A model generated the notes under the pieces. That model saw nothing but the letters and a program-made list of their open reading frames with translations, did no database searches and was not told the origin of the DNA. A stretch of 64,000 nt of DNA from the NCBI RefSeq assembly GCF_013408565.1, contig NZ_JACBZX010000001.1, positions 3,259,278 through 3,323,277 of the forward strand. The letters run 5' to 3'. Source of the stretch: Janibacter alkaliphilus. Its GTDB lineage: Bacteria; Actinomycetota; Actinomycetes; Actinomycetales; Dermatophilaceae. Below are positions 36,900 through 45,001 of this stretch, one piece after another. A program made the position numbers and the translations under genes. Every line of letters starts with the position of its first letter. Position 1 is the stretch's first letter.

Positions 36900-36946
36900 C
36901 AGGTGGCCTTGACGGTAACCACGACCCGGCAGGAACCATCAGGGGC

Positions 36947-37954
36947 ATGACCACCACGCCAGCCATCGGCTACCGCGAGAACCTCCCGATCAGCGACCCG
37001 GCCGCCCTCGTCGACACCGACGTCAAGGTCCCCGACCCCGACGATCACGACCTGCTGGTCGAGGTGCAGGCCGTCTCCGTCAACCCCGTCGACGTCAAGC
37101 TGCGAGCCGGCGCCCCCACGTCCGAGCTGCGCACCCTGGGCTTCGATGCCGCCGGCACCGTGGTCGCCACCGGGCCGGCGGTGACCCTCTTCCGGCCCGG
37201 GGACGAGGTGTACTACGCCGGCAGCATCGCCCGCCCGGGCAGCAACCAGCGCCTGCACCTCGTCGACGAGCGGATCACCGGCCGCAAGCCGGCCACGCTC
37301 TCCTTCGCCGATGCCGCCTCGCTGCCCCTGGTGTCCCTCACGGCGTGGGAGTGCCTCCTCGACCGGCTGGCGCTGACGCCCGGCTCCTCCGGCTCCGTGC
37401 TCGTCGTCGGCGCCACCGGCGGCGTCGGCGCGCTCGTGCTGCAGCTCGCCGAGGCGCTGCTCCCCGGCGTCACGGTGGTCGCCACGGCCTCCTCGCCCGA
37501 GCGGGCCGCCTGGGCCCGCGAGCTGGGCGCGGAGCACACGGTCGACCACCGGGGCGACCTCGCCACCCAGGTCCTCGACCTCGTCCCGGACGGCGTCGAC
37601 CGGGTGGTGACCGCCCACTCCGAGGGCCAGATCCCGGTCTACGCCGAGATCGTGCGGCCCTTCGGCCAGATCGTCGCGATCGACGACGGCGAGCGGGACG
37701 TCTCACCCCTGAAGGCGAAGAGCATCGCCTGGCACTGGGAGCTGATGTTCACCCGGGCGCTGCACCAGACCGATGACCTGCGTGCCCAGCACGACATCCT
37801 CGACGAGGTCGCCAGCCTGGTCGAGGCCGGGCGCGTGCGACCGACCGTCTCCCGGCGGCTGGGGCCGATCTCCGCCGCGACCCTGCGCGAGGCGCACGAG
37901 CTCGTCGAGACGGGTCGCACCCTCGGCAAGGTGGTGGTGCACGGCTGGCCGTGA
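36947..37954 (+). CDS. Zinc-type alcohol dehydrogenase-like / quinone oxidoreductase (MDR family)
   Basis: A 335-residue medium-chain dehydrogenase/reductase. The N-terminal GroES-like domain has VQAVSVNPVDVKLRAGAP and GFDAAGTVVATGP; the nucleotide site is LVVGATGGVGALVLQLAEALL. The catalytic zinc Cys/His set is not evident, which fits the zinc-free NADPH:quinone reductase branch. The divergent HxlR regulator suggests induction by quinones or electrophiles, as for the QorR/qor pair in Corynebacterium; this is by analogy. Confidence 0.85.
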   Translation: MTTTPAIGYRENLPISDPAALVDTDVKVPDPDDHDLLVEVQAVSVNPVDVKLRAGAPTSELRTLGFDAAGTVVATGPAVTLFRPGDEVYYAGSIARPGSNQRLHLVDERITGRKPATLSFADAASLPLVSLTAWECLLDRLALTPGSSGSVLVVGATGGVGALVLQLAEALLPGVTVVATASSPERAAWARELGAEHTVDHRGDLATQVLDLVPDGVDRVVTAHSEGQIPVYAEIVRPFGQIVAIDDGERDVSPLKAKSIAWHWELMFTRALHQTDDLRAQHDILDEVASLVEAGRVRPTVSRRLGPISAATLREAHELVETGRTLGKVVVHGWP

Positions 37955-38015
37955 CGAGACCCGCGACTCAGGGGCGCGGGCCATGGCGACGCCGTCGTCT
38001 CCCGCCCCGGTCGGC

Positions 38016-39773
38016 TCAGCGGCGACCGACGAACCAGCGCCGGATCCGCTCGATCCGCTCGGTGACCTGCTCGCTGCTCGCCTGGGCGAGCTCGGGGCCG
38101 CCGCAGGCGCGGCGCAGGTCCATGTGCACGTTGGCGTGCGGGGCACCGGTCTTGCTGGCGTAGGCCGAGACGAGCTTGTTGAGCTCCTTGCGCTGCGCCG
38201 CCAGGGCCCGGTGCGCCGAGACCGGCTGCTCGGCCGGGCGCTGCCGCGAGGTGCGCCGGGACTGCTTGCTCTGGTGCTCGGTGAGCAGCGCGCTGACCTG
38301 GTCCGGCTCGAGCAGCCCGGGCAGCCCGAGGTAGTCGCCCTCGTCGTCGCTGCCGGTCTCGGCGTGCAGCCCGAACTGCTGCTTGTCGTAGAGGACGTGG
38401 TCGAAGTGGGCGTCGGACTCCAGCGCCTCGAAGCTGCCCTCGAGGTCATCGCTGGCGCTCTCGCTGCGGTTCGCCGCGGCGAGCATCCCCTCCTCCTCGG
38501 ACCACAGCGGCGCCTCGTCCTCGGCCGCCTCGGGACGGTCCAGGGCGTGGTCGCGCTGCTCCTCCATGTTGCCAGCGTGCGCCAGCACCACCGGCACGCT
38601 GGGCAGGAAGACCGAGGCGGTCTCGCCGCGGCGCCGGGCCCGCACGAAGCGGCCGACCGCCTGGGCGAAGAAGAGCGGGGTCGAGGTGGAGGTGGCGTAG
38701 ACCCCGACGCACAGCCGCGGCACGTCGACCCCTTCGGAGACCATCCGGACCGCGACGAGCCAGCGCGAGGTGCCGGCGGCGAACTGCTCGATCCGCTCCG
38801 AGGCGCCGCCGTCGTCGGAGAGCACGACGGTCGGCTTCTCCCCGGTGATCTCGGTGAGCACGCGGGCGTAGGCGCGGGCATGGGTCTGGTTGCTGGCGAT
38901 GACCATCGCACCGGCGTCCTCGACGTGCCGCCGCACCTCGGTCAGCCGCTTGTCCGCGGCGGCGAGGACCGACGGGACCCACTCCCCCTTCGGGTCCAGC
39001 GCGGTGCGCCACGCCTGGGCGGTGATGTCCTTGGTCATCGGCTCGCCGAGCCGGGCGGCGACCTCGTCCCCGGCCCGGGTGCGCCAGCGCATCGCGCCGC
39101 CGTAGGCCATGAAGAGCACCGGCCGGACGACCCCGTCGCGCAGCGCCTCGGCGTACCCGTAGGTGTAGTCGCTGGCGCTGCGCAGGATCCCGTCGTCGCC
39201 GTACTCGTAGCCGACGAAGGGGATCGGGTTGGTGTCCGAGCGGAAGGGGGTCCCGGTGAGCGCGAGGCGGCGGACCGCCGGCTCGAAGGCCTGGCGGATG
39301 GCGTCGCCCCAGGACTTGTTGTCGCCGCCGTGGTGGATCTCGTCGAGGATGACCAGGGTGCGCTCGGCCCGGGTGCGGCTCTCGTGCACCGCCGGCCGCG
39401 AGGCGACCTGGGCGTAGGTGACCGCCACCCCGTCGTAGTCGCGGGAGGTGACCGCGGTGGTGTTGGAGAAGCGCGGGTCGAGGTGGATGCCGACCCGACC
39501 GGCCGCGTCGGCCCACTGGGTCTTGAGGTGCTCGGTCGGGGCGACCACGGTCACGCCGGTGATCTCCCCCTTCGACAGCAGCTCGGCGGCGACCCGCAGG
39601 GCGAAGGTGGTCTTGCCGGCGCCCGGGGTGGCGACCGCGAGGAAGTCGCGCCGGTCCTCGCCGAGGTAGCGCTCCAGGGCCTCGGCCTGCCAGGCGCGCA
39701 GCGCCCCGGCGGTACCCCAGGCGGCCCGCCGGGGGAAGGCGGGCGAGAGGTGCGAGGCGGCGGACTGGCTCAT
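38016..39773 (-). CDS. SF2 DEAD/DEAH-type helicase (XPB/type III restriction-like)
   Basis: About 585 residues. Motif I is ATPGAGKTTFAL, motif II is DEIHHGG, motif III is LTGTPFRSD, and motifs V/VI are SEGVDVPRL and QAVGRFVRARR. The C-terminal 150 residues form an uncharacterised helical region with an acidic stretch. No methylase, nuclease or specificity gene flanks it, so it is more likely a lone DNA repair/recombination helicase than a restriction subunit. Start ATG at 39773 is preferred over the in-frame GTG at 39800. Confidence 0.85.
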   Translation of the reverse strand: MSQSAASHLSPAFPRRAAWGTAGALRAWQAEALERYLGEDRRDFLAVATPGAGKTTFALRVAAELLSKGEITGVTVVAPTEHLKTQWADAAGRVGIHLDPRFSNTTAVTSRDYDGVAVTYAQVASRPAVHESRTRAERTLVILDEIHHGGDNKSWGDAIRQAFEPAVRRLALTGTPFRSDTNPIPFVGYEYGDDGILRSASDYTYGYAEALRDGVVRPVLFMAYGGAMRWRTRAGDEVAARLGEPMTKDITAQAWRTALDPKGEWVPSVLAAADKRLTEVRRHVEDAGAMVIASNQTHARAYARVLTEITGEKPTVVLSDDGGASERIEQFAAGTSRWLVAVRMVSEGVDVPRLCVGVYATSTSTPLFFAQAVGRFVRARRRGETASVFLPSVPVVLAHAGNMEEQRDHALDRPEAAEDEAPLWSEEEGMLAAANRSESASDDLEGSFEALESDAHFDHVLYDKQQFGLHAETGSDDEGDYLGLPGLLEPDQVSALLTEHQSKQSRRTSRQRPAEQPVSAHRALAAQRKELNKLVSAYASKTGAPHANVHMDLRRACGGPELAQASSEQVTERIERIRRWFVGRR

Positions 39774-39833
39774 GTCGGCGTCCACGATAAGCGCTGGCAC
39801 CGACCACCTTCGAGTCCGACCCCGCCCGGTGGC

Positions 39834-39905
39834 CGACAGTCCTAGGACTGTCGCCGCCGACCGCGCGCGCGGCCGGTCCGTGAGGACAGTCCTAGGACGG
39901 TCCGG
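39834..39905. repeat. 72-bp CCTAGG-centred palindromic repeat, copy A
   Basis: A 20-bp perfect palindrome (CGACAGTCCTAGGACTGTCG, 39834-39853), a GC-rich hairpin core (GACCG...CGGTC with a CGCGCGCG centre) and a second 18-20-bp palindrome with one mismatch (39884-39903). The whole unit is itself an imperfect palindrome. Copy B at 41080-41151 has the same length and order, in direct orientation. Confidence 0.9.
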
Positions 39906-39910
39906 ACCGG

Positions 39911-40333
39911 CTACGCGGCCCGACCTGCGTCGCGGGCGAGGATCCCGGGGCGCCGCAGGAAGAGCAGCAGCACGGCGATGCTCACCGCGTCGAAGGTGAG
40001 CGCCACCGGGCTGACGTCCTCGCGCACCTGTGGCCTGGCGAGGGTCAGCCCGAGGAAGACCCCCTTGGCGAGGACGGCCGCCAGGACGACCGGGCGTCGG
40101 ACGTCCGGCCGCACCGCCGCCCAGACCAGCGCCCCGCCGAGGACGAGCTGCAGCGCACCGCGGTGCTGCAGCAGCGTCGTCGTCACGGCGTCCGGGTCCA
40201 CGACGCCGTAGGAGGCCAGCTGGTCCGGGGCGACCAGGGCGAGAGCCGGGGTCGCGGTGAGCAGGCCGATGAGGGCCAGCGCCCCGGTGGTCAGCGGGCT
40301 GTCGGCCGGACGGGACGTGGCGAAGGGGGCCAT
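39911..40333 (-). CDS. Small integral membrane protein (about four helices)
   Basis: A 140-residue protein with four predicted membrane helices (LTTGALALIGLLTATPALAL, LQLVLGGALVWAAV, VVLAAVLAKGVFLGLTL, DAVSIAVLLLFLRR). No catalytic motif is seen; a DUF4345-like fold is possible but not established. Its promoter is well defined: TTAACT (-35), 17 bp, CATAAT (-10), then six bases to the ATG, so it is leaderless. It is divergent from a MerR regulator whose promoter overlaps its own, and both genes lie between two direct copies of a palindromic repeat. Confidence 0.75.
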   Translation of the reverse strand: MAPFATSRPADSPLTTGALALIGLLTATPALALVAPDQLASYGVVDPDAVTTTLLQHRGALQLVLGGALVWAAVRPDVRRPVVLAAVLAKGVFLGLTLARPQVREDVSPVALTFDAVSIAVLLLFLRRPGILARDAGRAA

Positions 40334-40339
40334 GCGTCG

Positions 40340-40393
40340 ATTATGAGTAGTACGCTACGCATAGTTAACAACGTGTTGTGTGCTGTCTATCCT
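40340..40393. promoter_or_regulatory. Overlapping divergent promoters and dyad of the membrane protein/MerR module
   Basis: Leftward: -35 TTAACT (40363-40368), 17 bp, -10 CATAAT (40340-40345). Rightward: -35 TTAACA (40365-40370), 17 bp, -10 TATCCT (40388-40393). The -35 boxes overlap in a shared GTTAAC. A dyad ACAAC-gt-GTTGT (40368-40379) lies in the rightward spacer and is the best candidate for the MerR site. Confidence 0.65.
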
Positions 40394-40448
40394 GGGTCCG
40401 TCAACCGCCACGTCCCCGCCCGTCCGCATCACCAGGAGGTACCGACCT

Positions 40449-41060
40449 GTGCGCATGGCCGAGCTGAGCGACCGTTCCGGGGTGGCCGCCCCGACGATCC
40501 GCTACTACATCCGCGAGGGGCTGGTGCCGGCCGGCGAGGCAACCGCCCGGAACCAGGCCGTCTACGACGAGGGGCACGTCGGCGCCCTTCGCCTGGCCCG
40601 GGCGCTGGTGGAGCTCGGCGGGCTGTCCATCGTCCAGGCGCGCACGGTGATCGACCACCTCGCCGCCCCGGACGCCGACCGGGTCACCGGCCTGGGGAAG
40701 GTGCAGTACGCGCTCACCCCCTCCCCCGGCACTGCCCCCGAGGCCGCTCGCGAGCGGGTCGGCGAGCTGCTCGCGCGGCTCGGCTGGCAGGTACGCCCGG
40801 ACAACCCGGCGGCGACGTCGCTGGCCCAGGCCATCGGCGACCTCGGGGAGATCGGCGTCGTCGTGGATGACGAGCTGCTGGAGGCCTACGCCGCAGCGGC
40901 CAGGACGGCGGCCGAGGCGGACGTGGCCCGGCTCGCGGGGCGGGAGGCCGGGAGCGCCGCGGTGTCGGTGGTGGCCCTGGACGTGCTCGGCGACCGCGCC
41001 ATCTCCGCGCTGCGGCGCCTGGCCCAGGAGGACCGGCTCACCCACGCTTCTGACGACTGA
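40449..41060 (+). CDS. MerR family transcriptional regulator
   Basis: A 203-residue protein. The N-terminal MerR winged helix is clear (MAELSDRSGVAAPTIRYYIREG, then GHVGALRLARALVELGGLS). The C-terminal half is all-helical with no cysteine cluster, so metal sensing is unlikely; small-molecule sensing or no ligand is possible. GTG 40449 is the chosen start because AGGAGGT lies eight to nine bases upstream; ATG 40455 is the alternative. It is divergent from, and probably controls, the small membrane protein. Confidence 0.87.
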   Translation: MRMAELSDRSGVAAPTIRYYIREGLVPAGEATARNQAVYDEGHVGALRLARALVELGGLSIVQARTVIDHLAAPDADRVTGLGKVQYALTPSPGTAPEAARERVGELLARLGWQVRPDNPAATSLAQAIGDLGEIGVVVDDELLEAYAAAARTAAEADVARLAGREAGSAAVSVVALDVLGDRAISALRRLAQEDRLTHASDD

Positions 41061-41079
41061 GACCCCGCGGCAGGAACGT

Positions 41080-41151
41080 CGACAGTCCTAGGACTGTCGT
41101 CCTGGACCGCGCGCGCGGGCGGTCCACGGGGACAGTCCTAGGACTGTCCGG
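41080..41151. repeat. 72-bp CCTAGG-centred palindromic repeat, copy B
   Basis: Same order as copy A: palindrome CGACAGTCCTAGGACTGTCG (41080-41099), hairpin core GGACCG...CGGTCC (41104-41125), palindrome GGACAGTCCTAGGACTGTCC (41130-41149). Both outer palindromes are perfect here. It lies 19 bp after the MerR stop. Confidence 0.9.
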
Positions 41152-41285
41152 CGGAGCTCAGGGGCCGGCCGGTTGTCAGTGAGCTGATGTGGTCGCCTCG
41201 ATCCGACGCGAGCCGACCAGATGCGCTCACTTGCGCCCGGCAGCTCAGATGGCCCAGCCGTCAGACCACCCCGAGGACGACGGGG

Positions 41286-41591
41286 TCAGTCCTCGCCGTC
41301 CTGCGGGTCGCGCAGGCCGTCGTAGATCTCCTTGCAGATCGGGCAGACCGGGAACTTCTCCGGGTCACGGCCCGGTACCCAGGTCTTGCCGCAGAGCGCC
41401 TTGACCGGCTCGCCGGAGAGCGCCGACTCGAGGATCTTCTCCTTGCGCACGTAGTGCGAGAAGCGCTCCCGGTCGCCGGGCTCGACCTCCTGGGTCTCCG
41501 GCTCGGTCCGCTCCAGAAGGGCGGTGGAGGTGCCCGGCTCGCCCGGCTCCGGGTCGAGGCCAGGGGTGCTCGGCGACAGCGGCTCGGTCAT
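41286..41591 (-). CDS. DUF3039 family protein
   Basis: A 101-residue actinobacterial protein of unknown function. The second half carries the family pattern HYVRKEKILESALSGEPVKALCGKTW and VCPICKEIYDGL; Cys pairs suggest a zinc ribbon. The N-terminal 40 residues are Pro/Glu-rich and likely disordered. The ATG at 41591 lies six bases after TACCGT, so the message is probably leaderless. Confidence 0.87.
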   Translation of the reverse strand: MTEPLSPSTPGLDPEPGEPGTSTALLERTEPETQEVEPGDRERFSHYVRKEKILESALSGEPVKALCGKTWVPGRDPEKFPVCPICKEIYDGLRDPQDGED

Positions 41592-41646
41592 GGCGCCACG
41601 GTACGCCCGAGCGTCGACGAAGGGCGACCTCACCTACCCTTCGCTC

Positions 41647-42207
41647 ATGGCCCTGCGTCACGCGATCCTCGCCTCCCTGCTCGACGGGGACGCCTCCGGC
41701 TACGACCTGGCCAAGCGTTTCGACGTCTCCGTCGCCAACTACTGGACGGCCACCCCGCAGCAGCTCTACCGGGAGCTGGACGCGATGGCCGGCGACGGTC
41801 TGGTCGCCGCCGAGGTGGTGCCGCAGCAGGGCAAGCCGGACAAGCGGGTCTTCTCGCTCACCGGCGCGGGGCGCGAGGCGCTGGCCGCCTTCGTCGCCTC
41901 GACGCCGCGGGCGAGCGCGATCCGGGACGAGCTCCTCGTGCAGGTGGAGGCGGTCGACGCCGGCGACCCGACGGGGCTCGTGCAGACCCTGGAGCAGCGG
42001 ATGGAGCAGTCGCAGACCAAGCTGGACCGCTACCTGCGCCGCCGCGAGCGGATGCTGGCCGGGCGCACCGAGGAGCAGCTGCTCACCGGTGAGGGTCGGG
42101 TCGGTCCGTACCTTACGCTGGAGCGCGGCATCGCCTTCGAGCGGGACAACCTGGCGTGGATGGACCGAGCCCTGACCGCCCTGCGCCCCCGCGCCGGGCG
42201 CTCGTGA
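41647..42207 (+). CDS. PadR family transcriptional regulator
   Basis: A 186-residue PadR/AphA-like regulator. The N-terminal winged helix reads LRHAILASLLDGDASGYDLAKRF, with WTATPQQLYRELDAMAGDGL forming the recognition helix region; the C-terminal half is the dimerisation coiled coil (LEQRMEQSQTKLDRYLRRRERML). The ATG follows TACCCT by six bases (leaderless). Downstream lie a tandem repeat array and a dyad before an enoate-reductase-like gene, which may be its target; PadR proteins often respond to phenolic acids. Confidence 0.87.
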   Translation: MALRHAILASLLDGDASGYDLAKRFDVSVANYWTATPQQLYRELDAMAGDGLVAAEVVPQQGKPDKRVFSLTGAGREALAAFVASTPRASAIRDELLVQVEAVDAGDPTGLVQTLEQRMEQSQTKLDRYLRRRERMLAGRTEEQLLTGEGRVGPYLTLERGIAFERDNLAWMDRALTALRPRAGRS

Positions 42208-42221
42208 CCTAGCCCGACCGC

Positions 42222-42375
42222 CGTCATTTGCCCGGGCAGCTGCGCAGGGGGCGCAATCTGCCTGGGCAGTTGCGCAGGAGGGCGCAATGTGCCCGGGCAG
42301 CTGCGCAGAGGGGCGCAATTTACCCGGGCAGTTGCGCAGAGGGGCGCAATTTACCCGGGCAGCTGCGGAAGCGGT
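42222..42375. repeat. Five tandem 31-bp repeats
   Basis: About five head-to-tail copies of a 31-base unit of the form CGCAATTTACCCGGGCAG then YTGCGCAGAGGGG, with few substitutions. Each unit contains CCCGGG and CAGCTG-like palindromes, and GCGCAA...TTGCGC could pair within a unit. There are no unique spacers, so it is not CRISPR. It fills most of the gap between padR and the flavoenzyme gene. Confidence 0.9.
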
Positions 42376-42403
42376 GGACAGGGGCGGGCGGTGCGGGCTA
42401 GTT

Positions 42404-42437
42404 TATAGTCAACAAAGTTACTAGTAACCGTGTTGAC
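42404..42437. promoter_or_regulatory. Promoter with nested-dyad operator upstream of the flavoenzyme operon
   Basis: TATAGT (42404-42409) is a likely -10. Overlapping it, GTCAACA (42408-42414) and TGTTGAC (42431-42437) form the outer arms around an inner perfect 12-bp palindrome GTTACTAGTAAC (42417-42428). A repressor bound here would cover the -10 and start site. Confidence 0.7.
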
Positions 42438-42480
42438 CATGCCCGGCTCCCCCGCGGCACCCGACGACGTGAGGCCACCG

Positions 42481-44511
42481 ATGTCCGCACCTGCCTACCC
42501 GCACCTGCTCTCCCCGCTGGAGCTGCCCGGCGGGGTGACCCTGCCCAACCGCGTCCTCATGGGGTCGATGCACGTCGGGCTTGAGGAGGCCCCGCAGGGC
42601 TTCGAGCGGATGGCCGCCTTCTACGCCGAGCGCGCCCGCGGCGGCGTCGGGCTCATCGTCACCGGCGGCATCGCCCCCAACCCCGAGGGTCGACCGGCCC
42701 CGGGCGGGGCGATGCTCGTCGACGAGGACGGGGTGGCCGAGCACCGCCTCATCACCGACGCGGTCCACGCCGAGGGCGGACGGATCGCCATGCAGATCCT
42801 GCACTTCGGCCGCTACGGCCACCACGAGGACCTCGTCGCCCCCTCCCCGCTGCAGGCCCCGATCTCTGCGCACGTGCCGCACGAGCTCACCAGCGAGCAG
42901 GTCGAGGCGACCATCGCCGACTTCGTCCGCTGCGCCCGCCTGGCCCAGCAGGCCGGCTACGACGGCGTCGAGATCATGGGCTCCGAGGGCTACCTCATCA
43001 ACGAGTTCGTCGCCCCGGCCACCAACCACCGCACCGACGCCTGGGGCGGCTCCTTCGAGGCGCGCAGCCGCTTCCCCGTCGAGATCGTCCGGCAGGTCCG
43101 CGAGGCCGTCGGCGAGGACTTCATCGTCGTCTACCGGCTCTCCATGCTCGACCTCGTGCCGGACGGCTCCACCGAGGACGAGGTCGTCGCGCTGGCCCAC
43201 CTCGTCGAGCAGGCCGGGGCGAGCATCATCAACACCGGCATCGGCTGGCACGAGGCCCGCATCCCGACGATCGCCACCTCGGTCCCCCGCGGCGCCTACA
43301 CCTGGGTGACCCAGCGCCTCATGGGACAGGTCTCGGTACCCCTGGTCGCGGTCAACCGGATCAACACCCCCGAGCTCGCCGAGGAGGTGCTCGCCACCGG
43401 GGCCGCGGACATGGTCTCGCTGGCCCGCCCCTTCCTCGCCGACCCGGCGTTCGTGCGCAAGGCCGCCGACGGCCGGCCCGACCTCATCAACACGTGCATC
43501 GGCTGCAACCAGGCCTGCCTGGACCACACCTTCTCGCTGAAGATCACCTCCTGCCTGGTCAACCCGCGCGCCTGCCACGAGACCGAGATCCCGCTCGAGC
43601 CGACCACCCGCACCAAGCGGATCGCCGTCGTCGGCGCCGGACCGGCCGGCCTGGCCACCGCGGTCACCGCTGCCGAGCGCGGCCACGAGGTCACCCTCTT
43701 CGACGCCGCCGACGACATCGGTGGCCAGCTCAACGTCGCCGTCCAGGTGCCTGGCAAGTCCGAGTTCCACGAGACCATGCGCTACTTCCGCACCCGCCTG
43801 GCCGAGGAAGGGGTGAGCGTCAAGCTCGGCGCCCCGGTCACCGCGGACGACCTGACCGACGCCGGCTACGACGAGGTGGTCGTGGCCACCGGGGTCCAGC
43901 CGCGGGTGCCGGAGATCGACGGCGTGGACGAGGCGAAGGTCGTCGGCTACCTCGACGTGCTCCGCGACAAGGTCGAGGTCGGCCGGCGGGTGGCCGTGCT
44001 CGGCGCCGGCGGCATCGGCTTCGACGTCGCCGAGTACCTCACCGCGCCGGCCACCGACGCCTCCCGGGACGTCGCCGCCTTCGCCGACGCCTGGGGCATC
44101 GACCGTGACTACCGCGACCGCGGCGGGCTCACCACGGCCGACCCGCAGAGCTCCGGGCGCGAGGTCACGCTGCTGCAGCGCAAGGAGACGAAGGTGGGCG
44201 CCGGGCTCGGCAAGACCACCGGCTGGATCCACCGCACCGAGCTGCGCCACCGCGGGGTCCGGATGGTGCCCGGGGTGAGCTACCGACGGATCGACGAGGA
44301 CGGGCTGCACATCACCCTCGACGGCGACGACCAGCTGCTCGAGGTGGACACCGTCGTGCTGTGCACCGGCCAGGAGAGCGAGCGCAGCCTGCACGACGAG
44401 CTGCAGGCGCGCGGGGTCAGCAGCCATCTCATCGGCGGCGCCGACGTGGCCGCCGAGCTGGACGCAAAGCGCGCCATCGACCAGGGCACCCGCCTGGCCG
44501 CCGGTCTCTGA
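42481..44511 (+). CDS. fadH: 2,4-dienoyl-CoA reductase-like flavo-iron-sulfur enzyme (old yellow enzyme family)
   Basis: A 676-residue FadH/trimethylamine-dehydrogenase-type protein. Residues 1 to about 350 form the FMN TIM barrel (LPNRVLMGSMHVGLEE, GGSFEARSRFPVEIV, LARPFLADP). A 4Fe-4S site follows (CIGCNQACLDH...CLVNPRAC). The C-terminal part binds FAD and NADPH (VVGAGPAGLATAVTAAERGH, VLGAGGIGFDVAEYL). It could reduce dienoyl-CoA or other enoates; the neighbours do not settle this. ATG 42481 is chosen because GAGG lies six bases upstream; GTG 42430 and ATG 42439 overlap the operator. Confidence 0.88.
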   Translation: MSAPAYPHLLSPLELPGGVTLPNRVLMGSMHVGLEEAPQGFERMAAFYAERARGGVGLIVTGGIAPNPEGRPAPGGAMLVDEDGVAEHRLITDAVHAEGGRIAMQILHFGRYGHHEDLVAPSPLQAPISAHVPHELTSEQVEATIADFVRCARLAQQAGYDGVEIMGSEGYLINEFVAPATNHRTDAWGGSFEARSRFPVEIVRQVREAVGEDFIVVYRLSMLDLVPDGSTEDEVVALAHLVEQAGASIINTGIGWHEARIPTIATSVPRGAYTWVTQRLMGQVSVPLVAVNRINTPELAEEVLATGAADMVSLARPFLADPAFVRKAADGRPDLINTCIGCNQACLDHTFSLKITSCLVNPRACHETEIPLEPTTRTKRIAVVGAGPAGLATAVTAAERGHEVTLFDAADDIGGQLNVAVQVPGKSEFHETMRYFRTRLAEEGVSVKLGAPVTADDLTDAGYDEVVVATGVQPRVPEIDGVDEAKVVGYLDVLRDKVEVGRRVAVLGAGGIGFDVAEYLTAPATDASRDVAAFADAWGIDRDYRDRGGLTTADPQSSGREVTLLQRKETKVGAGLGKTTGWIHRTELRHRGVRMVPGVSYRRIDEDGLHITLDGDDQLLEVDTVVLCTGQESERSLHDELQARGVSSHLIGGADVAAELDAKRAIDQGTRLAAGL

Positions 44512-44608
44512 GACCGGCGACCGCCGGAGACCCGTCCGAGCACCGTCACCCCCCCTTCACCACGACACGAGCACCACGACTGAGCACCACGACACCAGGA
44601 GCACGAGC

Positions 44609-45001
44609 ATGCTGGCTTTCCGCGAGGTCATCGAGGCCCACGACCCCACCCGCATCGCCGACACCCTGGCCGAGGGCGTCGTCTTCACCAGCCCGGTGGG
44701 CTTCCGCCCGTACCCGGGCAAGGCGCTGACCACGGCCATCCTGCAGAACGTCATGGAGGTCTTCGACGACTTCCGCTACATCCGCGAGATCGGCGCCGAC
44801 GGCGACGCCGACCGCAGCCTGGTCTTCGAGGCGAGCATCCACGGCAAGCAGCTCACCGGGTGCGACTTCCTGCACCTCGACGAGGACGGTAAGATCGACG
44901 ACTTCATGGTCATGGTCCGGCCGCTGAGCGCCGCGAAGGCCCTGGCCGAGGAGATGTCCGCCCGCTTCCCGCGGATCCAGGAGCAGGCGAGCGCCCGGTG
45001 A
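44609..45001 (+). CDS. NTF2-like (SnoaL-type) protein
   Basis: A 130-residue cone-shaped NTF2-fold protein, inferred from FREVIEAHDPTRIADTLAEGVVFTSPVGFRPY split over helix 1 and strand 1, and the late strand LDEDGKIDDFMVMVRPL. SnoaL-like members bind or isomerise small ligands; no catalytic residues can be assigned. It follows the flavoenzyme by 97 bp with its own AGGAGCACGAGC ribosome-binding region and is overlapped by the SGNH gene, so the three are probably one operon. Confidence 0.8.
   Translation: MLAFREVIEAHDPTRIADTLAEGVVFTSPVGFRPYPGKALTTAILQNVMEVFDDFRYIREIGADGDADRSLVFEASIHGKQLTGCDFLHLDEDGKIDDFMVMVRPLSAAKALAEEMSARFPRIQEQASAR

Noticed and set aside
38016..39773. Type III restriction or defence-island helicase
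   Set aside because: The helicase has no linked methyltransferase, nuclease or specificity gene, and its neighbours are a membrane protein and ordinary regulators.
42222..42375. Possible CRISPR array in the 31-bp repeats
   Set aside because: The units abut directly with no unique spacers, and no cas genes are in the window.
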